From NCBI GenBank assembly GCA_949318235.1, contig OX439137.1, positions 18,729,298-18,793,297 of the forward strand: 64,000 bases of DNA, written 5' to 3'. The notes under the pieces are model-generated. The model saw nothing but the letters and a program-made list of their open reading frames with translations. It did not search any database and was not told the origin of the DNA. Position numbers and translations under genes: made by a program. The DNA comes from Ecdyonurus torrentis. Taxonomy: Eukaryota > Arthropoda > Insecta > Ephemeroptera > Heptageniidae. Positions 38,662 to 51,272 of the stretch are shown one piece after another (position 1 is the stretch's first letter; every line of letters begins with the position of its first letter).

Positions 38662-38675
38662 GTACTTTATTGGCT
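38589..38675 (-). repeat. (GA)n tract with a retroelement-like end
   Basis: About 35 GA units with one AA interruption, followed by AAGTACTTTATTGGC. On the minus strand this is GCCAATAAAGTACTT then (TC)n, like 20505-20545. Confidence 0.75.
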
Positions 38676-39039
38676 ACAGAAAATACTATGCGCGATTACA
38701 ATATATTACGTAATTTATATGCTGCTATATTAATTTTATAGCATAAATGTTGCTATTTTTAAATTACACGTGAATTTTTTTAGCTAGATAACTTTTTTAT
38801 TTTTGTGCATAAAACTCATAAAATAGCATAAATAATGTTGTTTTGAATAAAACATTGCTTAAATCAAAAGCTAGCATATTTATTAAGATTTTTTAAAAAT
38901 TTTCAGACGAATAAAGTAATGCTAAATTAGAAGATACTCAAAAAAAAAAAAAAAAAAAAAAAGTTGCATTATACTTCAGTTACGAATCCTTACTTATTTG
39001 AGATAAACACTTTTAAGTTATTATGCTAAAATAATTAAA

Positions 39040-39395
39040 GCCATAGACCACATAAAACAACATGTACTTTTTAATGATGAAACACGAAAGGGGATCTTCA
39101 AAACTGATGACAATTTTTAACAAAATGTTATTTTAGCCCTACGAGAGAGCGTAAAAAAAACTGTAAAGTATGCAATTTGCGTGAAAATTCATGTTTATGA
39201 CGTCAGAAACATGCAAAAATTAGTATGAAAATGTTGTGCGTGTTGCATAAATCGAATTTTCTGATCACTGCTACGTGGCTACTGTTGGGTCTTGAGAAAA
39301 ACTAATGTTATTTATGAAAATCCCATCAAGTGTTTTGTGATATACATGCTTATGTTTTTCTCCGGTCTATTCCTTTAATGCTTTAACAAATTATT
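39040..39395 (+). repeat. Dispersed repeat family V copy 2
   Basis: It matches 4470-4815 throughout, including TGTTTATGACGTCAGAAACA and TCCCATCAAGTGTTTTGTGA. Confidence 0.75.
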
Positions 39396-39684
39396 AACTA
39401 TATAAAACTATTTTAACTTAAAATTTTCTCCACTTATGGCGTCGCGCGACTTTAACATATGAATGAAACCACCTTATTAATGTTTTTATTGATTTGTTAC
39501 TGATAACTTATATAATCTATTATTTTATCTACTTACTTATCTATTTATTTATTTAGCCTAAAAAAAACTGAAAACAACTTTAATAGCTATTGTTAATAAT
39601 TTGCATGCATTAATTTAGCTGCTCATAATAATTCAAAAGTGTTTATATTACTTATAAATATAAAAGTAAGAATTCGCAATGAAC

Positions 39685-40053
<369 letters not shown>

Positions 40054-40601
40054 GAGTTAGTAATTATGCTGCATAATATTATTATGCATTTTGTTCATAG
40101 TTTATTATGCATAAGTATTGCATGTGCTAAAAACTTGCTAGCAGAATTATTAGGTGTTTATATTAGTCTGTGTATAGCATAAATTATGATGAAAAATGTT
40201 GCTAAAAGGATCAGCTACCATAATTATTACGTATTTTTGTTCTTATGGAATTTTATTTTATACCGTCGAATAAAAAAATAACTAACAACTCACTTTACTT
40301 TAATTGTTGTAAAATAAATTGTCGAAACGTGAGAAAAATGTGAGTTGTTTTTTAATTATAGCCGGAGAGGTGTTTTAACTTAAACTAATAGTGTCATTTT
40401 TATGCTGACAATGAGTTGCGTGCTACACTGAAAGAAAGAGATTTGTTAATTGTTATGTCGTGGTCTTCAATTATAAACGTTCTTCGGGATGCCTTACGCC
40501 TTTTCTGATTTTGAGGTTGCGCTTCGACGCCATGAGTGAGTAGAAAATAACATTGATAATTATGACAATAATAAAGAAGAAGAAGGAAAAAAAAAAACTT
40601 C

Positions 40602-40640
<39 letters not shown>

Positions 40641-40785
40641 TAAATTAAAACATGTAAAAGTTTGTATATCTACAATATTTAAAAATTTATTTCTTTTATT
40701 TCTCCGCGGACTTTGTTGCTGTTACGTATAATATTTGAAAAAAAAAATCCGCGCAATGCTATAATTGATAGGATATTATAATTAA
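40054..40785. other. AT-rich stretch without a gene
   Basis: GCATAA palindromes at 40060-40180 and a poly(T) at 40605-40637. Nothing else is recognised. Confidence 0.45.
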
Positions 40786-40789
40786 AGAG

Positions 40790-41085
40790 CGACTCTTGCA
40801 CATCCTTGCGCTTTTTCGCCATGTTAGTGGTGCCTAATGTATTGTCCAGCATAGGGGAAACATCTTTTCTCCTACTTTGTCACATAAAAAGAGTTTATTT
40901 TAACTGAACGAATTTTTCTCATATTCTTCAAGCTTATTAGGAGCTAGAAATAAAGTTTTGATTGAGGTTTGAAACTTCTTTTGAGTAAAAAAAATAAAAA
41001 TGACGTTTTTCCTATGCTGGCCTATGTATTCCTGAGCACCAAAATGGCGGCTCTTAAATATGAATGCAACCGCTCTATAATATAA
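40790..41085 (+). mobile_element. MITE family M copy 2
   Basis: It shares ACATCCTTGCGCTTTTTCGC, GTATTGTCCAGCATAGGGGA, TTCCTATGCTGGCCTATGTA and ATGGCGGCTCTTAAATATG with copies 1 and 3. Confidence 0.8.
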
Positions 41086-41445
41086 TAATAACAGTTCAGA
41101 TGGTTTATACTATGCAGTATAGCATAAATTACAGAATAAATATTGCTGGAAAATGATGTATAGCATAAATATTACTTGTTTTTTTTTTTTTTTTTTTGTA
41201 TGTTTTTTCTTCTTTTTCTTACTCCTTGTATATGGGTAATATGCAAAATTTTCTACCCCCGCACGGCTATTTTAGCCCAGATTTTACATTTTGCTCTCGT
41301 CGCAAACATTTTAAGGTGTATAGAATAAGTAACCAACATAGAGTATAAAATTTTATACACATAGCCTTACTTTATCATATAGTTGCGTATGGAAATGTAA
41401 CATAATACAAACATGGCGCTAGAGCGCAATATGATACAACCATCC

Positions 41446-41753
41446 TATAGGGTGTATCCACATGACGTCATATTTAATGCGCTTGGAGGCCATACTGGAG
41501 TAGTGAATAACATTGCTCAGCATAGGACAAACTTCGTTAGGCCAATTTTCTTTGGGAAATCGGTTATTTCTTTAATTGTTATTTTTTCACATACTTAAGA
41601 TACTAATTCAACATAATATTAACAGTATCAATGCTCTCAAAAAAATTGCATAGTATTTTTAAGCTATAGCAAAATGAGTTATTTTCCTATGCCACCCATG
41701 TTATTGAGTGATCCAACATGGCGTCGACTTTAACATGAATGCATACACCCTAT
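41446..41753 (+). mobile_element. MITE family K copy 5
   Basis: A full-length copy: TATAGGGTGTATCCACATGA at one end and CATGAATGCATACACCCTATA at the other, with TGACGTCATATTTAATGCGC inside. A good family reference. Confidence 0.88.
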
Positions 41754-41874
41754 ATAATATATATATAAAAGTTGCACGCGCGACATCAATAATAAACGCT
41801 GTATATTGTGTGTATTTTGTTTTGTCTTTCCAAATAACTTTGCCTTATGCTATATAGCTATAGTCGCCAGACAG

Positions 41875-41905
<31 letters not shown>

Positions 41906-42200
41906 AAGAAGCAAGAAAGTGGTTTGTACTTTCATGACTTGTTTCTTAGAACTCCACATCATACATACATGTACTTGCAAAGTGCGGTCCGTGCGCCAAC
42001 CACGGCTGCCGCTTTAACAGACGAGATCGCTTGCACGTATCTCCTTAAAAATATCAAGTGAATTTATTCATCGCGTATTATATATATACAGTTAAAAAAA
42101 AAATCTGAAATGAAATGAAAGCATTCTCTTATTTTGAGACAAGTGTGTTTTTACATGTCTCCTTTTTAGTATATATTATTTTATACTAAAAGAATATTGA

Positions 42201-42227
42201 CCTCTCTCTCTCTCTCTCTCTCTCTCG
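42201..42227. repeat. (CT)n microsatellite
   Basis: About 13 CT units. Confidence 0.9.
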
Positions 42228-42539
42228 TGCGCACAATCGCCATCTTTGTGGCACTGTACAGGACAAACAACATTTTTTTTTGTCCTCATTTATTTTATAA
42301 AGACCTTTTTTTTTTTTTTAAAGATTGCATCTGTATAATTTTCTTTAACTATAGTTGTATTATCCAATAGTTTTAATATTGTGCCTCACGCCATGATATT
42401 TGACTAAATAATATAATTGCTTACTGCTTAGCCTATATAGGACAAGCGTCATTTTAAACCTTCTTATTTCTCATATGAAAATGTATATTTTTTCTATGAT
42501 ATTTTTATTTATTTATTTATTTATTTATTTATTTTTTTT

Positions 42540-42785
42540 TTTTTTGCTTGCCATATTTTGTTATCGTGCTACACTGCTACACCAATCCCAGTCCCAGTCA
42601 AGACATTGTCTTAATTATCAACAGTTAAGGACTTTCCAATCAATGGAAGCACACACGGGCCAGCCATGGCCTTAAATACACAACCCGGCATTTGCTATGA
42701 CAGTCTAGAGAAACCGTGGAAACGTCTAAGCAAGCTGGTCGGTGCAATCACATCGATCATATAATGCAACTTATAAACAAAAAAT
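42540..42785 (-). mobile_element. SINE-like family Z copy 2 (minus strand)
   Basis: Read on the minus strand it ends CAATATGGCAAGC-type sequence into poly(A) (the T run at 42531-42545). Inner blocks GGTTTCTCTAGACTGTCATA and AAGGACTTTCC (complement) match 53325-53525 and 63650-63955. Confidence 0.75.
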
Positions 42786-42808
42786 TTGATATCACATTTT
42801 TTTTAATA

Positions 42809-42842
<34 letters not shown>

Positions 42843-42844
42843 AT

Positions 42845-43035
42845 GCACGAAAGAACAACAACTTAATTTATGCTGCATTGAACACTTCCTATATTGTAGA
42901 GCACAAATGTTGCTATTTTTGTAATATAAGTATATTTGTGCTGAACATGTTAACTATTATGTTACGTGGTATAATCGCTATAGATATATATTTATAATAG
43001 TATAAAATATGTTGCTGCATTGAGCTAATAAATAA
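42845..43035 (+). repeat. Satellite Y-like monomer
   Basis: GAACACTTCCTATATTGTAG, GTGCTGAACATGTTAACTAT and TTGCTGCATTGAGCTAATAA match 58220-58380 and 61836-62155. Confidence 0.65.
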
Positions 43036-43039
43036 TTTA

Positions 43040-43645
43040 TTACGTTTTTATTTGTGTATACGTGTATACGTTTTTTAGCCTAATTTCTCATATAATATGG
43101 AGGGGGGGGGGGGATATCTATGATTTATACTTACTCCTACAAAAATAATTATAAATCAGGACTTATTTTTTGTTACATGCACAATTAGCAAAATATTATA
43201 TTTTCTCTGGTTAATTTTTTATATTGCTCTAATATGGCGGTGAACCGCAAGCTCAAATTAATATGAATGCGGTCGTATATATATGTGCTGCAATAATGCA
43301 GTTTCTTTTACTTTCATTTTTAACGTTTATATTTATTTCTTTATTTTTGCAAAGGAAAAAAAAGTCACAAAATACTATTATTTCTTTTTATTCTCTGGGG
43401 GAAAAAAAAAATTAAGTACAAATGTAATTTCAATAATTTGATCATCTGACACTTAAATCTTATATTTACAGCTAATTATATTATAAAATTGTGTTAAATA
43501 TTTTTTTTTACATGTATATTAACAATTATTAAAGCTGTAAAACAATGCTAAAAATTGTATGTTTATGTTAAAAAAATGTATATTACTAATGTGATCGTGA
43601 TCATGTTTATTTAAAATAGGGCTGTGCTGTCAAGCCCTCACAATG
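43040..43645. other. AT-rich spacer
   Basis: No gene and no recognised repeat. A CCATATTAG-like MITE edge at about 43214-43270 (ATGGCGGTGAAC...GAATGCGG) may be a family K/M scrap. Confidence 0.4.
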
Positions 43646-43649
43646 CCTT

Positions 43650-43965
43650 ATAGGCGTAGAATACCTTGAACAAAAAACTTGCCTAATATCCTAAAATATC
43701 CAAATATCAACATTATTTTGGCCGGAGTCATTGATTTCTAATTTATTTTCCATTTACAAAATGTCAGTTGCGGGTTTGCTACGTCACAGCTCGCCTGTTT
43801 CAGCACGCGTGGACCAGGCGAGCTGTGACGTATAGTAAACCCGCAACTGACATTTTGTAAATGGAAAATAAATTAGAAATCAATGACTCCGGCCAAAATA
43901 ATGTTGATATTTGGGTATGTTAGGATATTAGTCACGTTTTTTTGTTCAAGGTGTTCTACGCCTTA
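43650..43965. mobile_element. Near-perfect 316-bp hairpin AA
   Basis: Arms of about 145 bp run from TAGGCGTAGAATACCTTGAA to TTCAAGGTGTTCTACGCCT around a loop with CTCGCCTG...CAGGCGAG at its base. The inner 95 bp of each arm are essentially identical. No frame. It is probably a recently moved palindromic MITE, single copy here. Confidence 0.85.
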
Positions 43966-44061
43966 TTATTAATTTTATTATTATTATTGCATTAATTGCT
44001 ATTGCTATAGCTGCAAGGTAACTTTAACCATCAATATGGCGTCTCTGAAACATGCAGGGTT

Positions 44062-44379
44062 TATAGGGCGGTTCCAGTTGCATTCATATAAAGGTTGGCG
44101 CTATTACGCGAGCACTAAATAAAATGTGGGCCGGTATAGAAAAATGATGTATTTTGCAATCTTAATAAATATAAATATTTTATTTTATATTTTTTGAGAG
44201 CATGCTGCTCAATGCATTTTATGCTGCTCACAGGTTGAATTAGGCTTTCAAATAAGCGAGAAAAATAATTATAACAAAATATTTAAATTAAAGAAAATAG
44301 CCAAAAACGACTTATAATTCATTGCTCCAGTATGGCGTCGAAGCGCATTCAGTATAACGTCATATGCATACAACCTATA
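44062..44379 (-). mobile_element. MITE family K copy 6
   Basis: A diverged copy in inverse orientation, from TATAGGGCGGTTCCAGTTGC to CATATGCATACAACCTATA. The CRE is mutated to AACGTCATATG. Confidence 0.8.
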
Positions 44380-44667
44380 GGGTGTATGCGCATGACGTCA
44401 TAATAAATGCATTCCTATGCTATACTTGAGCAACGAATATCATTGCTCAGCAGGGCATATGTGGTTTTTGGCTATTTTCTTTGGGAAATTAGTTAATTTT
44501 GTGGTATATAAATATTTTTCTCACATAATTGAAATACTATTTCAACCTATCAACAGAATCAATGCTCTAAAATATATTGCTTAGTATTTTGTACTATAGA
44601 AAAAAGAGTTACTTTCCAATGCTGTACATTTTATTTATTGATCCAACATGGCGTCGACATTAACATG

Positions 44668-44672
<5 letters not shown>
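44376..44672 (+). mobile_element. MITE family K copy 7
   Basis: It abuts copy 6, sharing TATAG, starts GGGTGTATGCGCATGACGTC, and its far end after GGCGTCGACATTAACATGTA runs into an AC microsatellite. Confidence 0.83.

Positions 44673-44752
<80 letters not shown>
44671..44752. repeat. (AC)n microsatellite between two K elements
   Basis: About 41 AC units lie exactly between the TATACAC end of copy 7 and the TATAGGG end of copy 8, so expansion seems to have started from the MITE terminus. Confidence 0.95.
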
Positions 44753-44754
<2 letters not shown>

Positions 44755-45094
44755 TAGGGTCTATGCATTCATGTTAAAGTCAACGCCATGTTGTATTACT
44801 CAATAACATGGGCGGCATATGAAAATAAATCATTAATTGCCAGTTTAAAAACACTATATATTTAATATTTTTGGGAGCATTGATGCTGTAAATATGTTGA
44901 ATTAGTATCTCAATTATGTGAGAAAAATAACAATAACAAAAAATTAACCGATTTCCCAAAGAAAATTGGCTGAAATGAAGTTATTGTCCTATACTCAGCA
45001 ATGTTATGCAGTACTCCAGTATGGCTTCCAAGCGCATCAAAAATGACGTCATCAGCATACACACACCCTATATAACGTCATGCGCATACACCCT
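44753..45094 (-). mobile_element. MITE family K copy 8
   Basis: It runs from TATAGGGTCTATGCATTCAT to AAATGACGTCATCAGCATAC; a 25-bp second K end (CGTCATGCGCATACACCCTA) follows at once. Confidence 0.85.
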
Positions 45095-45521
45095 ATATAT
45101 ATATATATACACAGTGATAAAAATAAATAAATAAATACAGCTTGGAACAATGATACTAATAAATAAATTTGAAAGTATAAGATATATAATAATAAAGTCC
45201 ATAACCTTAATTATAATATATATATTATAAGTTCTCCTCTCCTCTCTCTTTTTTTTTTTATATACGTTGAAAAACGTTCATAATTTTCCTTGTTGCAATT
45301 TTAAGTGTCTCGCTGTTGTATTATAATAGCGCAATTATTTTACCATTACATTTAGATTAAACTAGTTTGCTCATGCATAAATATACTTTACAATAAGTTT
45401 TACATCGTATTGTTAAAATGTTTTTTTTAGAGAGAATTTTTTAAATTTGAAATAATTATATTTTGTAAACAAATTTAGAAAAACAAATAATTAAAACAAT
45501 TATTTGTATTTACCGAAGAGA

Positions 45522-45564
<43 letters not shown>

Positions 45565-45657
45565 ATAAAAATTAGTAAAGTATAGTTTATTTTACAACGT
45601 CTAAAATTATCATAGAATGTTAATTATTTTTTCCGTAAAAAATAAATACGCAAAAAC

Positions 45658-45694
<37 letters not shown>

Positions 45695-46349
45695 TAATCG
45701 ATCTAAAAAACATATAATTATAATAATTTCAGCAGCAAATAATTATCATAAAAATTCCACAATGTCACAGTATTACACTGTTAAAAAAAATATGGGTACT
45801 CACAGATGTGATGAACTTTCTTTTTATAAACTAATAGAGAAATTATTAATTAAAAGTTAATTTATTTGGAATGTATAAAGACCATGGTATAAGACACTTA
45901 TAAAAATAATTATATTGCATAGCGTTTTTTTTTTTTTTTTTTTTTTGCTGAACACTGAAAAATGAGGAGCACCTCCAATGCTTTATTGATCATAATAGCA
46001 ATTGGTATACACAGGTATACATATTATATAATATGTAATCATTAATCAATATTGATTACAAAAATATAAAGGAATGATACAATATTATTTATTTTTATTT
46101 ATTGATTTATTATTAAATGGTTTCAGTCATTTTATTATTATTATTTTAATTATATGCATATATATTCTTATAGTTTTTTTTATAAAATTCATCATATCAT
46201 AACATGGGTTCCATAAACAATTAATTAAAACATATCAGAGAAACTAATAATTAACAAAGTTAATTGTCTTTCTTTGCATATTTAATATGAACCTGTGCGT
46301 CTGATAAATGATGAATACATTGTATATTTACTGTGTATGGCATTGGCAT

Positions 46350-46388
<39 letters not shown>

Positions 46389-46500
46389 TTCTGAATTCAT
46401 AGCTTATTATTTTTAGTTATTTTTTACATAGAAAAAAATAAGAAATTAAAAAACCAAAATGCAAATTTTAATATACCCGGCCAATGCTGTACGTCTTATA
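45095..46500. other. AT-rich stretch with microsatellites, no gene
   Basis: (TG)n/(AG)n lie at 45523-45561, poly(A) at 45661-45692, and poly(T) at 45926-45948 and 46352-46382. No frame or repeat family is recognised. Confidence 0.45.
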
Positions 46501-46529
46501 CAATTTTTATATACCATCTATTAGAGTGA

Positions 46530-46530
<1 letters not shown>

Positions 46531-46614
<84 letters not shown>
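46531..46614. repeat. (TC)n microsatellite
   Basis: About 42 TC units. Confidence 0.97.
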
Positions 46615-46617
<3 letters not shown>

Positions 46618-46794
46618 TGTTGGAATAATTATATTTTCTAAATTTCTCTAATAGAGGTTTATCAGTTTAAAAAATTGTAAAAATTTTCTATTGCTAAACA
46701 CGTAAAAGTATGTCTAGCATTTCTCATTAAAATTTCTCCAAAGTGGAGTAGTTTTCTCAAAAAATCACAAAAAAAAAAAAAAAAAAAAAAAAAA

Positions 46795-46885
46795 TCGTGT
46801 TTTCTCCCCATAAGGCGTAATGTTAAATTAGGGGACCCTTAAGCTTTCCCCGAGTCTCCCCGCGTGCTAAACCGATAATCTCTAA
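46795..46885 (+). repeat. Short repeat CC copy 1
   Basis: TTCTCCCC, then ATGTTAAATTAGGGGAC and CGCGTGCTA match 48085-48165 in order. Confidence 0.45.
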
Positions 46886-46899
46886 TCACAAATTATAAT

Positions 46900-48080
46900 T
46901 TAGAGACAGCTAGGAGAATGATCTATATTCTATGATTAATATCTTGATATCATTTTTTTTTTTTTTTTTTTTTTTTGCTATGATACTGTATGTATTAGCC
47001 ACCATCAATATGGCGTCTCTTAATTTAAGATAATATATTTTTTTCCGTGTAAAAAGGTTTTTGTGGTCATTGAAATTTCCAATTCTGCAGGTGGTTTAAA
47101 ATCAAGTTTTTAGTACAGTTCTCTACCACACTCAGACGAGGGCGTCACTGTAAGTGAGGGGAGGAAAAGTCTCAGACCAGACATTGCCAACATTACAAAG
47201 ATGAAATTCTTTAACAACCTGTTGCTAAAATTATGTCTTTCTTTATAAGTTTTTTTATTTGATTAAAATTCGATTAACTATAACAAAAAAATACTGAGAT
47301 AAACGACTACATCATTACGTTTTCAACAATCAAATTTTTGCGATGAAAATCGTTCAATAACCTTATTTAAAAAAATATAATAAAAAAAAAAGTTTCATTC
47401 ATATTTTTTTATAAAAATCAACTTTTTATAGCAATTTTATACATTTAATCAAATTTTGAAGTATTTGATTATAAATTTTTTAAATAATTTTTTTAAAAAT
47501 ATTAAAAATTCATTAAAATTTTAATAAAAGCTGCTAAATTAACAGAAAAATAAGTTGCTATAAAATTAATTAAAACTTTTATTAATATTTGAAATCATAA
47601 AAACCTTAAAATTACAGTAAAAAAGAACCAGAAACCTCTGAAAACCCTCGAATTTTAGTTTAAATTAATAATAATAAAATTTTAGTATAATTTTTATAAA
47701 AATGGTATTACTGTGCCCCTTACTACTGAATTTATAAAAGTAGCGTAGCATAGTAGCAAGGTAAAAGAGGGGGAAAAGAGAGGAGACAATAGTCACTTTC
47801 AGTGTTGCCAATGCAAACAGAATCATACTAGATCTAGTAGAATTGAAAAAATGAGAGAAAAATGAAATATAATGATATCGCGCAGTATTAAAAAATCATG
47901 TTATTTCAAAATTAGCACTAAATCCTTCAAAATAGCCTAAATATTTGTTAATGAAATTGGTTTAAAAAGTTCTTTAAAAAATTCTGCCTAGACGCAAAAG
48001 TATCCGTCATTTAAATATCTCTGGAATCGGGCATCGCCAGATTTTCTAAAATCGCAAAAAAAAAATAATAAATAAAAAAA
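46900..48080. other. Low-repeat AT-rich region
   Basis: No MITE was recognised. GC-richer patches at 47090-47210 and 47750-47830 share GGGGA-rich sequence followed by TTGCCAA, without an open frame. Confidence 0.4.
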
Positions 48081-48429
48081 AAAAAGGTTTCTCCCCGCTT
48101 AATATTAAATTAGGGGACACTTTGCATTATCCGCGCGCTATAAATATACCAATTAGCTCCATTAAAAGAATGAAAAAAAATATATATACTTCAACGCGAT
48201 CTCGCAACAGTAGTAATTTTGTATTCTAAAAAAAAGTGTCTTCTTTTTTTCTTTCTTTTTTAAAACATTGCCTGGCATTAAAAAAAAAATTTAAAAAAAT
48301 CACAAAATATTCGTGAAATATTTTTTTTTTTAATTCAAGAAAAAAAAAGTTGTAGCACTAGTACATAGTTTTAGTGAAAATTTCCATTGTGTTGGTAAAA
48401 CTGCTCTGTTCATTCTCTCTTCTCTCTTC

Positions 48430-48720
48430 CTCCTGTTACTAAGGACGCGTTGTAGAGTTTGAGTAGAACGCAAAGAGATATCTTTGCATAAATTTTACGC
48501 GTGATTTTGCGCTATTTTAGCGCTGAAAATTACTTAAAAGTGTATTAATTAATATTATTAATGACTTAATAAGTAAAAACAAGTGGAATAAGTGTGAAAA
48601 AAAACAAGAACTTGAATTATAAGAGTGCAACAAAGACGCCATTAGAGGAATAAAACTTCTTTTTTTTTAAAAAACAAAAAGCTTCTATTTATTAATGATT
48701 TAAGGACAATATTTATAAAA
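48430..48720 (+). promoter_or_regulatory. Candidate non-coding first exon or promoter region
   Basis: A GC-richer C/T-rich segment (48415-48480) is followed by repeat-free sequence and a consensus donor AAAA|GTAAGT at 48720/48721. There is no long frame, so a 5' UTR exon is possible. The evidence is only composition plus one donor motif. Confidence 0.22.
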
Positions 48721-49098
48721 GTAAGTTAATTTTTTTAATTATACATATATTTAATTTAATTATATTATAGAAAACATGACTGAAGCACGTTATTATGTTA
48801 TTTTTAGGAGATCTTTAAGGAATGCTAAAGTCCCGTAATTCATGACTCGATCTTTCGCTTCCATCCTTTTTTCTCATAAAATATCCATTTTATTTAACTT
48901 TTAAAGTTGGTAAATAGTGTTTTTGGTATTTATAGCCCCTAAGGTATATAATTTTAATAAATATTATAATTTTTGAATGTATAATTCATATTAATTTTAT
49001 TTTATTTTTAACTGGAGGCAATTTTCATCGGTGTTGAATGAAACCTTATTTTTCTAATTGGGTTTTTCACCTTATTTTTGTTATTCGTTGAATATGAA

Positions 49099-49305
49099 AT
49101 ATTCCGGTAAATATAATTGTTTACTACATATATCATACCGGTAATAATAAATGTACCGGAGATTTATTATTTTAAATGCTTTTATGACCGGTAGATAATT
49201 TTTATGTTTTCCATTATTTTGATCTTAATTTTCTATTGGATTGAGACTTATTCCAGAAGCAAATTCGCTACCGGAACGTAACAATTTTTTTACCGGTAAA
49301 TTAGA
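49099..49305. promoter_or_regulatory. Cluster of ACCGG motifs
   Basis: TCCGGTAAA, ACCGGTAA, ACCGGAG, ACCGGTAG, ACCGGAA and ACCGGTAAA occur within about 210 bp of otherwise AT-rich, non-repetitive sequence. ACCGGT resembles Grainyhead/CP2-type sites. It could be an enhancer or a degraded repeat. Confidence 0.3.
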
Positions 49306-49309
49306 TTTT

Positions 49310-51070
49310 ATATATATTTTAAACAAAACTGAAACTTAAAAATAAATAAAATTGAATCATTTTAACAACTAACTTTTTTCCAATTTTTAAAGGGAAAAAA
49401 ATCAATTTCAAAGTCTGATTTTTATGCTACATATATGGTTTTAATTAATAATTTTGGAGTTTTCTTCTATCAATTTCCTAAATGAAGAGGCTGAAAATTT
49501 GTATATATTGTTCAATGCTATTTTAAGTGATGTAATTTTCATGTTAATTGCATTTTGTTGGCGATTTTTGAGGAATTTTATCCGTATGCGTTTTTATTAT
49601 GGAATTTTTAAATTATATTTGAAATTAAATGTGTATACATTTGGTACACGGTTCTATTTATACGCAAGGCAATTTTAAATGTAAAATTAATTTATGTCAG
49701 TTAAAAGTTATAAAAAAAATTGCATGCAATGAATAATATTATTGCACAAAGCAATTATTGCATCATTCGAACTGATCGTTGCATTTTTGATAAAATTGTT
49801 TTTATTGCTTTGAGTTTTAACATTTCAATCTGTTATTCTTATTATTAATAATTGGATATATGTGAAATTGTGCAAATATTTATGATTTTTATTATTATTC
49901 CACAAAAATAATGTGCACCAAGCTAAAAATTTCTACTATTTTGTAACTATGATTTTATTTACGTGTATTAAAATTGGTGATATATTTTTCTATAGTATGC
50001 ATATAGAATATTTGATTTTTTTTTTTTTGAAGCTGCGTTGCAAGATGGTAATTTATTTTGTATTAACCCTTGCGTATGGTCACCATATGTGTACCTGGTG
50101 GTAAAAAAAAATTAAAAAAAAAAATCTTGTCCTTATTTCCAAGAATTGACCATATTTGTCGAGACAACTAACTCAGTTTGAATTTTTTTTTTTTTTACAT
50201 TATATATATTTTTGCTCCTGATATTAGCTTATGTTATCTTTACCGTCAAGATGGCGGCTCTGAAATAAGAGTATAGGTGGTCTAAGGTGGTTGAAATTGA
50301 TATTTCGCACTATCGCCATGTTTGAGCAGATATTACAAACATCCTTTTTTACATCGTTTTTTATTTTTTTTTATGTACCTTTTTTATCATACAAAACAAT
50401 TTGCTGCTTGTATCATTTCATTGTTTTTTCTCAGGTTTTCAAAATATATATTTATTTCTAGTTTTCCAGTCTCCTTCAATCAAAATGCAATAAAATTACA
50501 CTTGTTTGGCCCATAATGGAATTGTCAGTTTATATACGAACTAACTAGATATACTTACTAAAAATAAAAAATATAAAAATTATATAACATATTATTATTA
50601 TTATTTTCAGGTTTTAACGATTTATGTTTGAACTTTAAGAAAATAACGTAAGTTGATAACTAATATTTTGCAAAATAATAATAAAATCTTTACAGTCTAA
50701 TGTCATTTACTTCGAAGCGCAATCATAAATCACCCAGTTTAGATATTTTTTTTTAAATTTATTATTATTTCAAATTACATCTATTATACGGGTACGTTTA
50801 TTTATTTTTCATATTTTTTCCTTTTATTATTATTTGTTATCCCAATTGTATTTACTTAGCTTTATGGCGTATATTTAAACGTCTTTTTAAAGAATTTGTT
50901 GAGCAAATATTTGCTATGTATATATTGCAAAATCATTGAAATTCAATTATTGATAATATTGACTTAAGATAAGCCAGTGATGTCAGTGCATTGATAATAC
51001 ACGTTTGATCGACACCTCTTAATATTTATCACTTAAAATATTTTAATCTCGAAATATCTTAATTTGCCTA
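49310..51070. other. AT-rich stretch without a supported gene
   Basis: Frames of 63-74 codons at 49454, 49913 and 50322 are Phe/Ile/Tyr-rich and look random. AAGATGGCGGCTCTGAAATA at about 50250 is a scrap of family K/M type. Confidence 0.45.
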
Positions 51071-51071
51071 G

Positions 51072-51272
51072 TATAGGGTGTATCCGCATGACGTCATATT
51101 TAATGCGCTTGCCATAATGGAGAAGTGAATAACATTGCTAAGCATAGGACAAACTTCGTTTTTGGATATTTTTGAAAAATCGGTTAATTTTTTGTTATTA
51201 TCTTTCCCACATACTTGAGATACTAATTCAACATAATTATATATTTACAGCATCAATGCTCTCAAAAAAATA
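51072..51272 (+). mobile_element. MITE family K copy 9, truncated
   Basis: It starts TATAGGGTGTATCCGCATGA and runs to AATGCTCTCAAAAAAATAA; the distal third is missing. Confidence 0.8.
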
